A DNA stretch of 24,872 bases from an uncultured Parafilimonas sp. GTDB taxonomy: Bacteria; Bacteroidota; Bacteroidia; Chitinophagales; Chitinophagaceae. Shown one piece after another: positions 1 through 8,088 of the stretch. Position 1 is the stretch's first letter. The number at the start of each line of letters is the position of its first letter. The translations under genes and the position numbers were made by a program. Under the pieces are notes generated by a model, which ran no database searches, was not told the origin of the DNA, and was given only the letters and a program-made list of their open reading frames with translations. The stretch lies in NCBI GenBank assembly GCA_937892395.1, contig CALAGJ010000006.1:1-24872 (forward strand), given 5' to 3'.

Positions 1-807
1 GATTGCCTCCGGGCTACTAAACATTACAAAGTTGGCCAAAGCCATACCTAAAATTTTGCCCGTAAATTCAAAAATTTCCAAAGCTAATTCATCGCCTTGC
101 TCAGCTGCTTCATATACTTTTTTTGAATCTATTTTTTCAGGATCTATATCTCGCAGTAAGCTTTTTCTTTTTCCTTTCAGCAGTTCAAGTGCAGTAAGCC
201 TGACACCTGTAGCAGAAGCATAACTTTCTAAGCTTCCTCTTTTTTTTGTACCCTCATGCATCCTGCCTTCAGGTATTACAATTGTGTGGCCAAGTTCACC
301 TGCAAAGCCATCATGCCCATATATTAATTTTCCATTACTTACAATGCCACTTCCTACGCCGGTACCTAAAGTAATCATGATAAAATCTTTCATTCCTTTG
401 GCAGCACCATACATCATTTCGCCTATTGCTGCTGCATTTGCGTCGTTAGTGAGTGTGACAGGTAGTTGAAATTTATCTTGCAATAATTTGCTCATTGGCA
501 CTATGCCTCGCCAAACTAAGTTTGCTGCATACTCAATATTTCCGGAATAAAAATTGCCATTTGGAGCACCCACACCTATGCCTTTAATTCGACCAATGCC
601 TCCTGCTTTTTCAATTAAAGGATACAGATTTGCATGTAAGTCATCAATGTAAGTTTCTACCTCATCATGACCACGGGTTGATATTTCACCATGAAATAAA
701 ACATTGCCCACCCTATCCACAATACCATATTTTGTACCTGTACCACCTATGTCTATGCCTACTACTAACTGTTCTATCATTGATACATTTGTTTTTGATT
801 TACCCAT
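1..807 (-). CDS. ROK-family sugar kinase (glucokinase-like), 3' end cut by window edge
   Basis: The reading frame stays open from an ATG at 805-807 to the left edge, giving 269 residues without the C-terminus. The N-terminal phosphate-binding motif GIDIGGTGTK lies at residues 17-26. The catalytic NDANAAA (Asp122) is at 121-127, and ITLGTGVGSG at 145-154 is followed by the ELGH of the ROK signature at 171-174. ROK kinases of this type phosphorylate glucose or related hexoses with ATP in the cytoplasm. The usual zinc-binding Cys-x-Cys-Gly-x-x-Gly-Cys segment after ELGH is replaced by MHEGTKKRGS, which contains no cysteine. The gene lies 97 nt downstream of a sugar permease on the same strand, so co-transcription and a role in catching incoming sugar are likely. 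A second in-frame ATG at 778-780 is an alternative start. A ROK repressor is unlikely because there is no N-terminal helix-turn-helix. Kinase family is sure; exact substrate is not. Confidence 0.9.
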   Translation of the reverse strand, partial: MGKSKTNVSMIEQLVVGIDIGGTGTKYGIVDRVGNVLFHGEISTRGHDEVETYIDDLHANLYPLIEKAGGIGRIKGIGVGAPNGNFYSGNIEYAANLVWRGIVPMSKLLQDKFQLPVTLTNDANAAAIGEMMYGAAKGMKDFIMITLGTGVGSGIVSNGKLIYGHDGFAGELGHTIVIPEGRMHEGTKKRGSLESYASATGVRLTALELLKGKRKSLLRDIDPEKIDSKKVYEAAEQGDELALEIFEFTGKILGMALANFVMFSSPEAI

Positions 808-904
808 ATTTCAAATTTTTTAAATCATCATTTTTCCATTAAATAATAACCCAAATTTTTTGAGAATAGTTGTGTGAAATTTTATTTACTACAAGTTTAA
901 TAAA

Positions 905-2356
905 TTAATGTCCACCTCCGCTTGTTTTTATGTCATAATCAATACCCTGGGCCTTTAATATGGATTTACTTTTTATAGCATAAAATGCCAGATAGGCAAA
1001 GCATAGTACATCTATCACATAGCTGTATTGAATACCCAATATATGATCTCCTGCAAGCCACCCTTGTGTAAGGCTTACAACACCGCCACCCATTATCATC
1101 ATGATTAACAAACTACTTCCTTCATTCGTATGCTTTCCAAGACCAGCAATAGCTAATGTAAATATACATGGCCACAATGTACTACAGAATAATCCAACAC
1201 TGGTATAAGCATACACACTTACCATGCCATCAGAAAGCATACCAATGACCAAGGCTGCCATACCCATTGCAGAAAATATCAATAACATTCTGGCAGGATT
1301 TCCTTTACTCAAAATATCTCCAATAATCATGGCTATAATTACTACTCCATAAATAAAGAATTGGCTTACATCATGCTGTGCAATGCTATTTACTAAAAGA
1401 AAAACACCAAAAGCTAAATAAGGCATCAAAAAATTCAATACCTGCTTAGCACCTTTTGAAATATCAAAAGCACCTACAGATGCAGTCCATCTGCCCATCA
1501 TGAGGCTGGCCCAATACAAGGATACATAGGGAGCAATCTTTTCAGTAGGTGTATTCAAATGCTGCTTCATAAACTCAGGCAGGTTGCTTGCTGTGGCTAC
1601 TTCAACCCCAACATAAACAAAAATGCCAATCATTCCCAGTACTAACTGGGGATACGAAAACACTGATGACTTATGTAAAACTTGTGATTCTGTTTCTGCT
1701 TCATGCGCAGCCATATCTTCTAAATCAATCTTATTGGGAATAGAAGAAAATTTGAAGAAAATAGCAACTAGTAAAAAAGCCACCCCTAAAATCAAATATG
1801 GAATTTTTACACTTTCAATACTAGCATCAGTATTGCCACTGCTTACGCTTCCAAATATGGCAAAACTTACTAATAATGGACCTATAGTGGTGCCCAAATT
1901 ATTTATTCCACCACCCATGCTCAATCGTTGTGATCCTGTTTTTGGATCTCCAATTACAATAGCAAGCGGGTTGGCTGCTATTTGCTGTAAACTAAATCCA
2001 AGACCAACCACAAACAAACCACTAATCATCAAATTAAAAGATCCGGTATTAGCAGCGGGATAAAATAATAAAGTACCAATGGCTGAAATTACCAAGCCAA
2101 CAGCAATACCATTTTTATAACCAATCTTATTCAGAATATCTCCACCTATTGACTTTGATATAAAAAAATAAATTAGAGAACCTACTGTGTATGCCACATA
2201 AAATGCAAATGATACTAACTGGCTTTGAGCCTGACTTAGATTAAATGCTTTTTTGAAAACGGGTATCAGGATATCGTTTGATGCTGCAACAAAGCCCCAG
2301 AAAAAAAACACGATGATGAGGGTGCCAAATTGCGACCATTTTGTGGATTGGTTCAT
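905..2356 (-). CDS. MFS sugar permease, FHS (fucose/glucose/galactose:H+ symporter) type
   Basis: The product is 483 residues and strongly hydrophobic throughout, consistent with 12 membrane helices. The N-terminus has the pattern of FucP/GluP-like permeases: FFFWGFVAASNDILIPVFKK in the first helix and loop, followed by LSQAQSQLVSFAFYVAYTVG. A GGGINNLGTTIGPLL segment forms the helix 4-5 region. Family members import hexoses or deoxyhexoses with protons across the inner membrane. The gene is slightly longer than the family norm of roughly 420-450, the excess lying in the central loop and C-terminal tail. It precedes the ROK kinase and diverges from glgA, which fits uptake of glucose or a related sugar feeding glycolysis and glycogen. 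The ATG at 2354-2356 is used; no Shine-Dalgarno is visible. The substrate is inferred from context rather than from specific residues. Confidence 0.9.
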   Translation of the reverse strand: MNQSTKWSQFGTLIIVFFFWGFVAASNDILIPVFKKAFNLSQAQSQLVSFAFYVAYTVGSLIYFFISKSIGGDILNKIGYKNGIAVGLVISAIGTLLFYPAANTGSFNLMISGLFVVGLGFSLQQIAANPLAIVIGDPKTGSQRLSMGGGINNLGTTIGPLLVSFAIFGSVSSGNTDASIESVKIPYLILGVAFLLVAIFFKFSSIPNKIDLEDMAAHEAETESQVLHKSSVFSYPQLVLGMIGIFVYVGVEVATASNLPEFMKQHLNTPTEKIAPYVSLYWASLMMGRWTASVGAFDISKGAKQVLNFLMPYLAFGVFLLVNSIAQHDVSQFFIYGVVIIAMIIGDILSKGNPARMLLIFSAMGMAALVIGMLSDGMVSVYAYTSVGLFCSTLWPCIFTLAIAGLGKHTNEGSSLLIMMIMGGGVVSLTQGWLAGDHILGIQYSYVIDVLCFAYLAFYAIKSKSILKAQGIDYDIKTSGGGH

Positions 2357-2435
2357 ACGTACTGTTTGATTTTTTATTGGGCCGAAAAGTAATCAGAAAT
2401 AATATTCAGAAATTTTTTTATACGCAATTCTCAAA

Positions 2436-2477
2436 CTATTGTTTTTGCCTGTACATTGTCCACCGAATAAACAATAG
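2436..2477. promoter_or_regulatory. Inverted repeat in the divergent sugar-permease/glgA promoter region
   Basis: A perfect 9-bp inverted repeat, CTATTGTTT at 2436-2444 and AAACAATAG at 2469-2477, lies in the 129-bp gap between the divergent permease and glgA genes. The half-site centres are about 33 bp apart, close to three helical turns, which suits a dimeric or tetrameric regulator. The right half ends 8 nt before the glgA ATG. No exact TAnnTTTG promoter was found on either strand in this gap. The regulatory role is inference. Confidence 0.35.
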
Positions 2478-2485
2478 ATACAAGT

Positions 2486-3904
2486 ATGGAGATTATTCAC
2501 TTAAGTGCAGAATGTTATCCGGTGGCTAAAGCCGGAGGTTTGGGAGATGTAGTAGGAGCTTTGCCAAAATATCAAACTGCAGCAGGCCATATTGCTAAAG
2601 TGGTAATGCCAATGTATCGTACAAAGTTTTTATACAACAATGCATTTACAGTTGACTTTAAAGGAAATGCCAATATGGGTGATTGGAATTTTGAATACAC
2701 TGTAATCAAAGAAAATAAAAACTTACTTGGCTTCGATTTATACCTCATTGATATTTATGATCTGTTAGACAGAGAGCAGATTTATGGTTATGATGATGAT
2801 AGCCAGCGGTTTCTTTCTTTTCAAATTGCATTTTTAGATTGGTTGTGCCATTGGGAGCATCAGCCAGATGTTATACATTGTCATGATCATCATACAGGGC
2901 TTATTCCGTTTATGATGCAGCACTGTTATCAATACCAGCAGCTCAGCAATATTCCATCGGTGTTTACTATTCATAATGCACAATATCAGGGTTGGATAGG
3001 ATGGAACAATAGCAATTGGATGCCCACTTTTGATAGTTGGAAATGGGGTATGCTAGATTGGAAAGATACCATCAACCCGTTAGCCAGTGCGGTAAAATGC
3101 GCTTGGAAAGTAACGACAGTAAGTTGGAGTTATTTAGATGAATTGAGATACAATAGCAATGGCTTAGAAGCACTGTTTGAATATGAAAGGGGGAAATGCT
3201 CCGGCATATTGAATGGTATAGATGCGGAGGTATGGAATCCTGAAACGGATGAGTTTATTATTCAGCAGTATGGGGCAGAAGACGTTACGGCGGGAAAGCT
3301 TGAAAATAAAGCAGCACTCTGCGAAAAATTTGCCTTAGATATTGACAAACCACTTTTTGTTTTTATTGGAAGATTAGTTGGAGAAAAAGCAGCAGATATT
3401 TTAGCAGATGCCATCCAGCAAGCAATCTATGATGTAAAAGGTAATGCATCATTTCTCATATTAGGTAGCGGAGATCCAGCAGTGGAAGCAAATTTAAGTG
3501 CTTTAAAATATAACTTTGAAGGAATTTATAATGTATATATCGGCTATAATGAAGGCTTAAGCCACCAAATGTATGCAGGTGCTGATTTTATATTAATGCC
3601 AAGTAGAGTAGAACCCTGTGGTTTGAATCAGATGTATGCCATGCGATATGCTACGGTACCCATTGTGCGCAGCACAGGTGGATTAAAAGATACAGTAAAA
3701 GATATGGGTGATGAAGGCGGATGGGGTATTAGATTCAACAATGCAGATGTGGGCGATGTTGTTTATAGCATCAGCCGCGCAGTCAATCTATACTATGAAC
3801 AGCAGGAGCAGCTGCATGATATGCGGCAGCTAATGATGTCCATAGACAATAGCTGGGAGCTGGCAGTAAGCAATTATATAAATTTGTATCAATCATTATC
3901 TTAA
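2486..3904 (+). CDS. glgA: Glycogen synthase (ADP-glucose glucosyltransferase)
   Basis: The product is 472 residues, the normal length for bacterial GlgA. It adds glucose from ADP-glucose to the non-reducing end of an alpha-1,4-glucan in the cytoplasm (GT5, GT-B fold). The N-terminal EIIHLSAECYPVAKAGGLGD holds the KxGG ADP-glucose-binding motif at residues 15-18. HCHDHHTGLIP near 131 and VFTIHNAQYQG near 159 are typical GT5 blocks. The C-terminal Rossmann domain carries FIGRLVGEK and then SRVEPCGLNQMYAMRYATVP near 374, which is the conserved E-x7-E-like donor region of the family. glgC starts 10 nt after the stop, so the two form an operon. The ATG at 2486 starts exactly at the conserved N-terminus. 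Confidence 0.96.
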   Translation: MEIIHLSAECYPVAKAGGLGDVVGALPKYQTAAGHIAKVVMPMYRTKFLYNNAFTVDFKGNANMGDWNFEYTVIKENKNLLGFDLYLIDIYDLLDREQIYGYDDDSQRFLSFQIAFLDWLCHWEHQPDVIHCHDHHTGLIPFMMQHCYQYQQLSNIPSVFTIHNAQYQGWIGWNNSNWMPTFDSWKWGMLDWKDTINPLASAVKCAWKVTTVSWSYLDELRYNSNGLEALFEYERGKCSGILNGIDAEVWNPETDEFIIQQYGAEDVTAGKLENKAALCEKFALDIDKPLFVFIGRLVGEKAADILADAIQQAIYDVKGNASFLILGSGDPAVEANLSALKYNFEGIYNVYIGYNEGLSHQMYAGADFILMPSRVEPCGLNQMYAMRYATVPIVRSTGGLKDTVKDMGDEGGWGIRFNNADVGDVVYSISRAVNLYYEQQEQLHDMRQLMMSIDNSWELAVSNYINLYQSLS

Positions 3905-3914
3905 TAATTTAATC

Positions 3915-5210
3915 ATGTCAAAAAATATGTTGAGCATTTCAAAAAGTGTGGTAGCTGTTATATTAGGCGGTGGTGCCGGTAGTCGTTTAAAACCTCTTAC
4001 AGAAGCTAGGAGTAAGCCTGCAGTACCCATTGCAGGCAAGTATAGATTGGTTGATATTCCTATTAGTAATTGTATCAATAGTAATATCAATCGTATGTAT
4101 GTGCTAACTCAATTTAATTCAGCTTCGCTGAATAAGCACATCAAAAACACTTATCATTTTAGTGCTTTTAGTTCTGGGTTTGTAGATATTCTGGCTGCAG
4201 AGCAAACCCCCGATAATCCAAGCTGGTATCAAGGCACAGCCGATGCTGTAAGACAAAGCATGCGTCATATCAACAACAATGATTACGAATTTGTACTCAT
4301 ACTAAGTGGGGATCAATTATATCAAATGAATTTTGCAGATATGATTGAAAAGCATATCAGCCTTAATGCAGATATTAGTATTGCCACCATTCCTGTGGGA
4401 GATAGAGAGGCCCCAGAATTTGGCATTTTAAAAACAAATGCAGACAATACCATTGCTTCTTTTATTGAAAAACCTTCAAAAGATATTTTACCCGAATGGG
4501 TAAGTGATACAGGTACCGATATGCAGCGTCATGGCAGAAACTATTTGGCCAGCATGGGTATCTATATTTTCAATAAGAAAATAATGAATGATTTATTGTT
4601 TGGTGAGTTTCCAACAGCTACAGATTTTGGAAAAGAAATTATACCAAGCAGTATTGTCAACTACAAAGTGGCCAGCTATCAGTATGAAGGTTATTGGACA
4701 GATATTGGAAATATTTATTCATTCTTTGAGGCCAATCTTGCACTCACTGCTGATATACCGCCATTCAATTTATTTGACAGTAGCAAGACGGTTTATAGCC
4801 GTAGCAGGATGCTACCTCCTGCAAAAATCAGTGGTACTACTTTGGAGAAAACAGTTATAGCAGATGGTTGTATCATCAGTGCCAGCAGAATGGAAACCTG
4901 TGTAGCAGGAATTAGAAGTAGGGTAGGGCATGGCTCCACAATTGTGAATACATATATAATGGGTAATGATTATTATGAAACCATTGAAGAAATGGCGCAT
5001 AATCAAAAGCAAGGCATACCAAAAATCGGTATAGGAGACAGATGCTATATCCGCAATGCCATCATTGACAAAAATTGCCGAATAGGAAATGATGTTCGTA
5101 TAAACGGAGGTGAACATCTTGCTTCTGTAGATACACCATTATATACCGTAAAAGATAATATTGTGGTACTAAAGAAAGGTGCTATTATTCCTGATGGATA
5201 TGTGATATAG
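3915..5210 (+). CDS. glgC: Glucose-1-phosphate adenylyltransferase (ADP-glucose pyrophosphorylase)
   Basis: The product is 431 residues and makes ADP-glucose from glucose-1-phosphate and ATP, the committed step of glycogen synthesis. The nucleotidyltransferase motif LGGGAGSRLKPLT is at residues 17-29, followed by KPAVPIAGKYRLVDIPISNC and YVLTQFNSASLNKHI. NPSWYQGTADAVRQ and LSGDQLYQMNF mark the catalytic domain. FIEKPS and the YWTDIGNI block follow, and a left-handed beta-helix of hexapeptide repeats with IGDRCYIRNAIIDKNC ends in IIPDGYVI. The blocks GFVDILAAEQTP and IPDGYVI recall the cyanobacterial and plant enzyme more than the E. coli one, which is a judgement from memory. It directly follows glgA and is closed by a terminator. 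The first few residues could be trimmed to an ATG at 3927, but the first ATG is well placed. Confidence 0.95.
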   Translation: MSKNMLSISKSVVAVILGGGAGSRLKPLTEARSKPAVPIAGKYRLVDIPISNCINSNINRMYVLTQFNSASLNKHIKNTYHFSAFSSGFVDILAAEQTPDNPSWYQGTADAVRQSMRHINNNDYEFVLILSGDQLYQMNFADMIEKHISLNADISIATIPVGDREAPEFGILKTNADNTIASFIEKPSKDILPEWVSDTGTDMQRHGRNYLASMGIYIFNKKIMNDLLFGEFPTATDFGKEIIPSSIVNYKVASYQYEGYWTDIGNIYSFFEANLALTADIPPFNLFDSSKTVYSRSRMLPPAKISGTTLEKTVIADGCIISASRMETCVAGIRSRVGHGSTIVNTYIMGNDYYETIEEMAHNQKQGIPKIGIGDRCYIRNAIIDKNCRIGNDVRINGGEHLASVDTPLYTVKDNIVVLKKGAIIPDGYVI

Positions 5211-5282
5211 GATTATAAAATATTTTGTTGGGATAGCAAACACAGTTCTTGTGTTAAAGTAATGTTAAATCGTTTAATGCTT

Positions 5283-5317
5283 AAAAGAGGCTTTTGATTT
5301 CATGGCCTCTTTTTTTA
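5283..5317 (+). terminator. Rho-independent terminator after glgAC
   Basis: A perfect 9-bp stem (AAAAGAGGC at 5283-5291, GCCTCTTTT at 5305-5313) with a 13-nt loop runs into an unbroken T tract to 5317. It lies 73 nt past the glgC stop and ends the glycogen operon. A related GAGGC stem closes the skp operon at 11165-11197. Confidence 0.85.
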
Positions 5318-5586
5318 TAATCTTCTTCAATTAGATTTTATCACTATCTAAGTCTTGAGTAGTAATATGTCAAATAGAAAAATTTTTGATTCAATATTTT
5401 TTACTCCGATATTTTTCGTTTTCTTGTATAGTCGACTGACATCTTTAATACCATTTTAATCTGCTATTCGGTTTTTTAATGAATGCCAACTATAAAATTT
5501 TGCTTTTGTGCAAAGTAAACTATAACTAAGTTTATTTTGGATAGCTTTTTTATTTACCCGTATTTAGTGCCATTAAAATTTTGTTT
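5318..5586. other. AT-rich intergenic region upstream of the C1 peptidase
   Basis: About 270 nt with no credible gene. It presumably carries the promoter for the peptidase, but no exact TAnnTTTG element was found. A motif TTACCCGTATTTAG at 5554-5567, 20 nt before the peptidase ATG, recurs with one change at 7801-7814. Confidence 0.5.
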
Positions 5587-7152
5587 ATGCCTATTAGAAT
5601 GGTGGATGATCCAAATGATCAGTATGATAATAGTAATGAAGGTCGTGGCGGCGGTGGTGGTGGATTTCCTGGCGGGGGTGGTGGCATCTTTAGCTTGCTG
5701 CCCTTATTGTTTGGACTAATAAAAAACCCAGTAATGCTTGTGATTGTATTGCTGGTGGGTGGATATTTTTATTTTCAGGGTGGATGTAATATGGAGCAAA
5801 TGAGTAGCTTGGCTACAGGTGGTGTTTTAGACCCAAAAGAATTTAATAAAGCCCCCATTTATGAAGCCACTGACGAAACAAAAAATCCTTTGCCAGAGCG
5901 GGTATCGCTAAGAAGATTTGCTCCAACACCAGGCAATCAAGGGCAGCAAGGCAGCTGTGTAGCATGGAGTAGTGCTTATGGTGCCAGAACAATTTTGGAG
6001 GCATCACGAAGTGGCGTAAATCCTGATCAGATTGCTTTTAGTCCTGCCTTTTTATACAACCAGATTGGACTTGAAGGATGTCAGGGCAGCTATATCATAA
6101 GAGCTGTAGAAAGTATGAGTAAAGTAGGCAGTGTACCCATGCAATATTTTCCTTATGATGAAACAGATTGTAGCCGCCAGCCCGGAGGGCAGCTCAAACA
6201 ATCTGCTGGTCAGTTTAAACTATTAGGATTTACCAGGCTTACTGATGGCGACAGATTGAGTGTATTGGATATCCATGCTATTAAAGAGCATTTGTCAAAA
6301 GATGTTCCAGTCATAATTGGTATGATGGTAGGTGGTAGTTTTATGCAAGGTATGATGGGTAAAGACTTATGGCAGCCTACACAAGATGATTATAGCATGA
6401 TGGGTTTTGGCGGTCATGCCATGTGTGTAATTGGCTATGATGACCGTAAAGATGGAGGTGCATTTGAAATACTCAACAGCTGGGGACCCGAGTGGGGAAA
6501 CAATGGAGTAGGCTTTGTAAAATATGTCGATTTCAAGCATTTTACCAAAGAGGCTTATGGCCTCAATCCAATGCCACTTAGTGGGGCAGCAGCCAATGCA
6601 AATAATGCATTGGAGTGCAGCATTGGCTTAGTAGAAGGTACTACTAAAAAATATATTCCGATACAAGTAAAGTCTGGCAATACTTTTCAAACCACAACAC
6701 CCATTGCAAAAGGTACAACCTTCAAAATGGAAATTAAAAATAGCAGTGCTTGTTATATTTATGTACTCGGCATGGAGACAGATGGAAGCAGTTATGTTTT
6801 ATTTCCTTATCCATCAAAAGAGAATGCCAGTGTCAGCAAGTTTTCTCCCTATTGTGGTATTACCGGATATAGGCTATTCCCAAGGGGCATGAGCTTGCAG
6901 GCAGACAATGTGGGCAGTAAAGATTTTATGGCAGTAGTAGTAAGTAAAGATTCTATGAATGTGTTTGATTTGAACAAAGCTGTAAATGCGGGCCGCAGTG
7001 CGGGTTTTGGCAATGCAGTCAATAATGCTTTAAGGAATAGTGCCATCAGCAATGTGCGATTCTCAAATGGAGGTCAAGGTACATTATATTTTAAAGCAGA
7101 TGCTTCTGCTGCATCTGCCGTAAGTTGCATTGTAGAAATAGATAAAAGATAA
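5587..7152 (+). CDS. Membrane-anchored papain-like (C1) cysteine peptidase with DUF4384-type C-terminal domain
   Basis: The ATG at 5587 is preferred over an upstream in-frame TTG at 5581, giving 521 residues. Residues 20-33 are almost pure glycine. A hydrophobic segment at about 35-63 can span the membrane, and the peptidase domain follows. The catalytic triad is visible: Cys124 in GNQGQQGSCVAWS, His277 in GGHAMCVIGYDD and Asn297 in EILNSWGPEWG, with Gln121 as the likely oxyanion residue. These are the papain C1 blocks. Residues about 345-450 include CYIYVLGMETDGSSYVLFPY, typical of the DUF4384 domain often found behind such peptidases in Bacteroidota. Only about 45 residues separate the membrane segment from the catalytic domain, so no classical propeptide is evident. 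Substrate unknown; periplasmic placement is inferred from the membrane segment. Confidence 0.88.
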   Translation: MPIRMVDDPNDQYDNSNEGRGGGGGGFPGGGGGIFSLLPLLFGLIKNPVMLVIVLLVGGYFYFQGGCNMEQMSSLATGGVLDPKEFNKAPIYEATDETKNPLPERVSLRRFAPTPGNQGQQGSCVAWSSAYGARTILEASRSGVNPDQIAFSPAFLYNQIGLEGCQGSYIIRAVESMSKVGSVPMQYFPYDETDCSRQPGGQLKQSAGQFKLLGFTRLTDGDRLSVLDIHAIKEHLSKDVPVIIGMMVGGSFMQGMMGKDLWQPTQDDYSMMGFGGHAMCVIGYDDRKDGGAFEILNSWGPEWGNNGVGFVKYVDFKHFTKEAYGLNPMPLSGAAANANNALECSIGLVEGTTKKYIPIQVKSGNTFQTTTPIAKGTTFKMEIKNSSACYIYVLGMETDGSSYVLFPYPSKENASVSKFSPYCGITGYRLFPRGMSLQADNVGSKDFMAVVVSKDSMNVFDLNKAVNAGRSAGFGNAVNNALRNSAISNVRFSNGGQGTLYFKADASAASAVSCIVEIDKR

Positions 7153-7239
7153 ATCGTACAATCAAAATTTATTGACAGGTACTGCTATTTTAAACATTTC
7201 TAAAGTAGCAATATCTCATATCCACACAAATGAAAAACC

Positions 7240-7764
7240 ATGCAAGAATTTTTAGAGGTTACAAATAAATCCACACAGCACAATAAAGATTTTGAACATT
7301 TTGTATCCTTGTTTTCCAATCCGCTGAAGTATCAATTATTTTTAATAAAAAATTTGCCCGCAGCTTTTTTTGCAGGGCTCAAAACCACAAAGCTTACGCC
7401 AAAGCAGGCCACAGTATCTGTACGGTATAAGTGGTTCAATAAGAACCCTTTCAACTCTTTATATTTTGCTATTTTATCCATGGCAGCAGAAATGAGTACC
7501 GGCGTATTGGTACTGGGTAATATTTATAAAAAGAAACCATCAGTAAGTATGTTGGTTTTGAAAACTGAAGGCGAATTTTTTAAAAAAGCAACCGGCAAAA
7601 TTTTGTTTACATGTATGGATGGAATGCAGGTGCAGCACGCAGTTGCAAATAGTTTGGCTACCGGAGAATCACAAATTATTCAATGCCATTCCGTTGGGGT
7701 CAATGAAGAAAATATTGAAGTGGCCCGCTTTAGTTTTACATGGAGCATTAAAGCAAGACGATAA
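7240..7764 (+). CDS. DUF4442 hotdog-fold protein (putative thioesterase-like)
   Basis: The product is 174 residues with no signal peptide. The block NPFNSLYFAILSMAAEMSTG at residues 70-89 matches the hotdog helix of DUF4442 proteins, in which an Asn/Ser-rich entry is followed by a long hydrophobic helix. The strand-rich region VSMLVLKTEGEFFKKATGKI follows. The family is related to acyl-CoA thioesterases of the PaaI/YiiD type, but its substrate is generally unknown. The gene starts 88 nt after the peptidase on the same strand. An overlapping out-of-frame ATG at 7230 opens only a 12-codon frame and is ignored. Family call is from recognisable sequence character; function is not established. Confidence 0.72.
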   Translation: MQEFLEVTNKSTQHNKDFEHFVSLFSNPLKYQLFLIKNLPAAFFAGLKTTKLTPKQATVSVRYKWFNKNPFNSLYFAILSMAAEMSTGVLVLGNIYKKKPSVSMLVLKTEGEFFKKATGKILFTCMDGMQVQHAVANSLATGESQIIQCHSVGVNEENIEVARFSFTWSIKARR

Positions 7765-7837
7765 ACCATGTTAAACATTTAGTCCGTTACGGATATTATC
7801 TTACCCATATTTAGGTGGTAGAATTAATCTTGGGGTG

Positions 7838-7845
7838 TATTTTTG
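7838..7845 (+). promoter_or_regulatory. Candidate -7 promoter element (TATTTTTG)
   Basis: An exact match to the Bacteroidota -7 consensus TAnnTTTG lies 19 nt upstream of a 63-codon ORF at 7865. No good TTTG -33 element is found at the right distance; TTTA at 7810-7813 is 24 nt away. It could drive a small transcript covering 7850-8240. Confidence 0.3.
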
Positions 7846-7864
7846 AAATCTAAAATCCAATATC

Positions 7865-8056
7865 ATGAGAGATCAATCGTCAATCCTCATGCCCGGTCGT
7901 GCTGTGTATCGGGTATCATTCAGTTTTCTACCACTTTTAAACAAAGGGCAAACCACTTTAAGAAAGCAGTATTACAAGGCCAATGGTAAACTGTTGTATC
8001 TCTACGGCCCCATGCATTTGTTTTGTATAAAGATATTTTGGGGTACTACGTCATAA
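7865..8056 (+). CDS. Doubtful 63-residue ORF
   Basis: This is an ATG-to-TAA frame of 63 codons with no recognised domain. Its only support is an exact TAnnTTTG element just upstream. The composition is mixed, with a hydrophobic C-terminal end, and neither the start context nor the sequence is compelling. Another frame over the same stretch is also fairly open but interrupted, so this could be the remnant of an older gene. It is listed so the stretch is not blank. Confidence 0.15.
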   Translation: MRDQSSILMPGRAVYRVSFSFLPLLNKGQTTLRKQYYKANGKLLYLYGPMHLFCIKIFWGTTS

Positions 8057-8088
8057 TATTTTTTAAGCCCACCCCAAAAAAATAGAAG

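Noticed and set aside
1623..2063. 146-codon plus-strand frame
   Set aside because: Antisense of the MFS permease gene, with no recognisable domain.
5581..5586. Upstream TTG start for the C1 peptidase
   Set aside because: The ATG two codons later is a better initiator and no ribosome site favours the TTG.
7182..7211. Hairpin TGCTATTTTA/TAAAGTAGCA after the C1 peptidase
   Set aside because: One mismatch and no T tract follow it, so it is not called a terminator.
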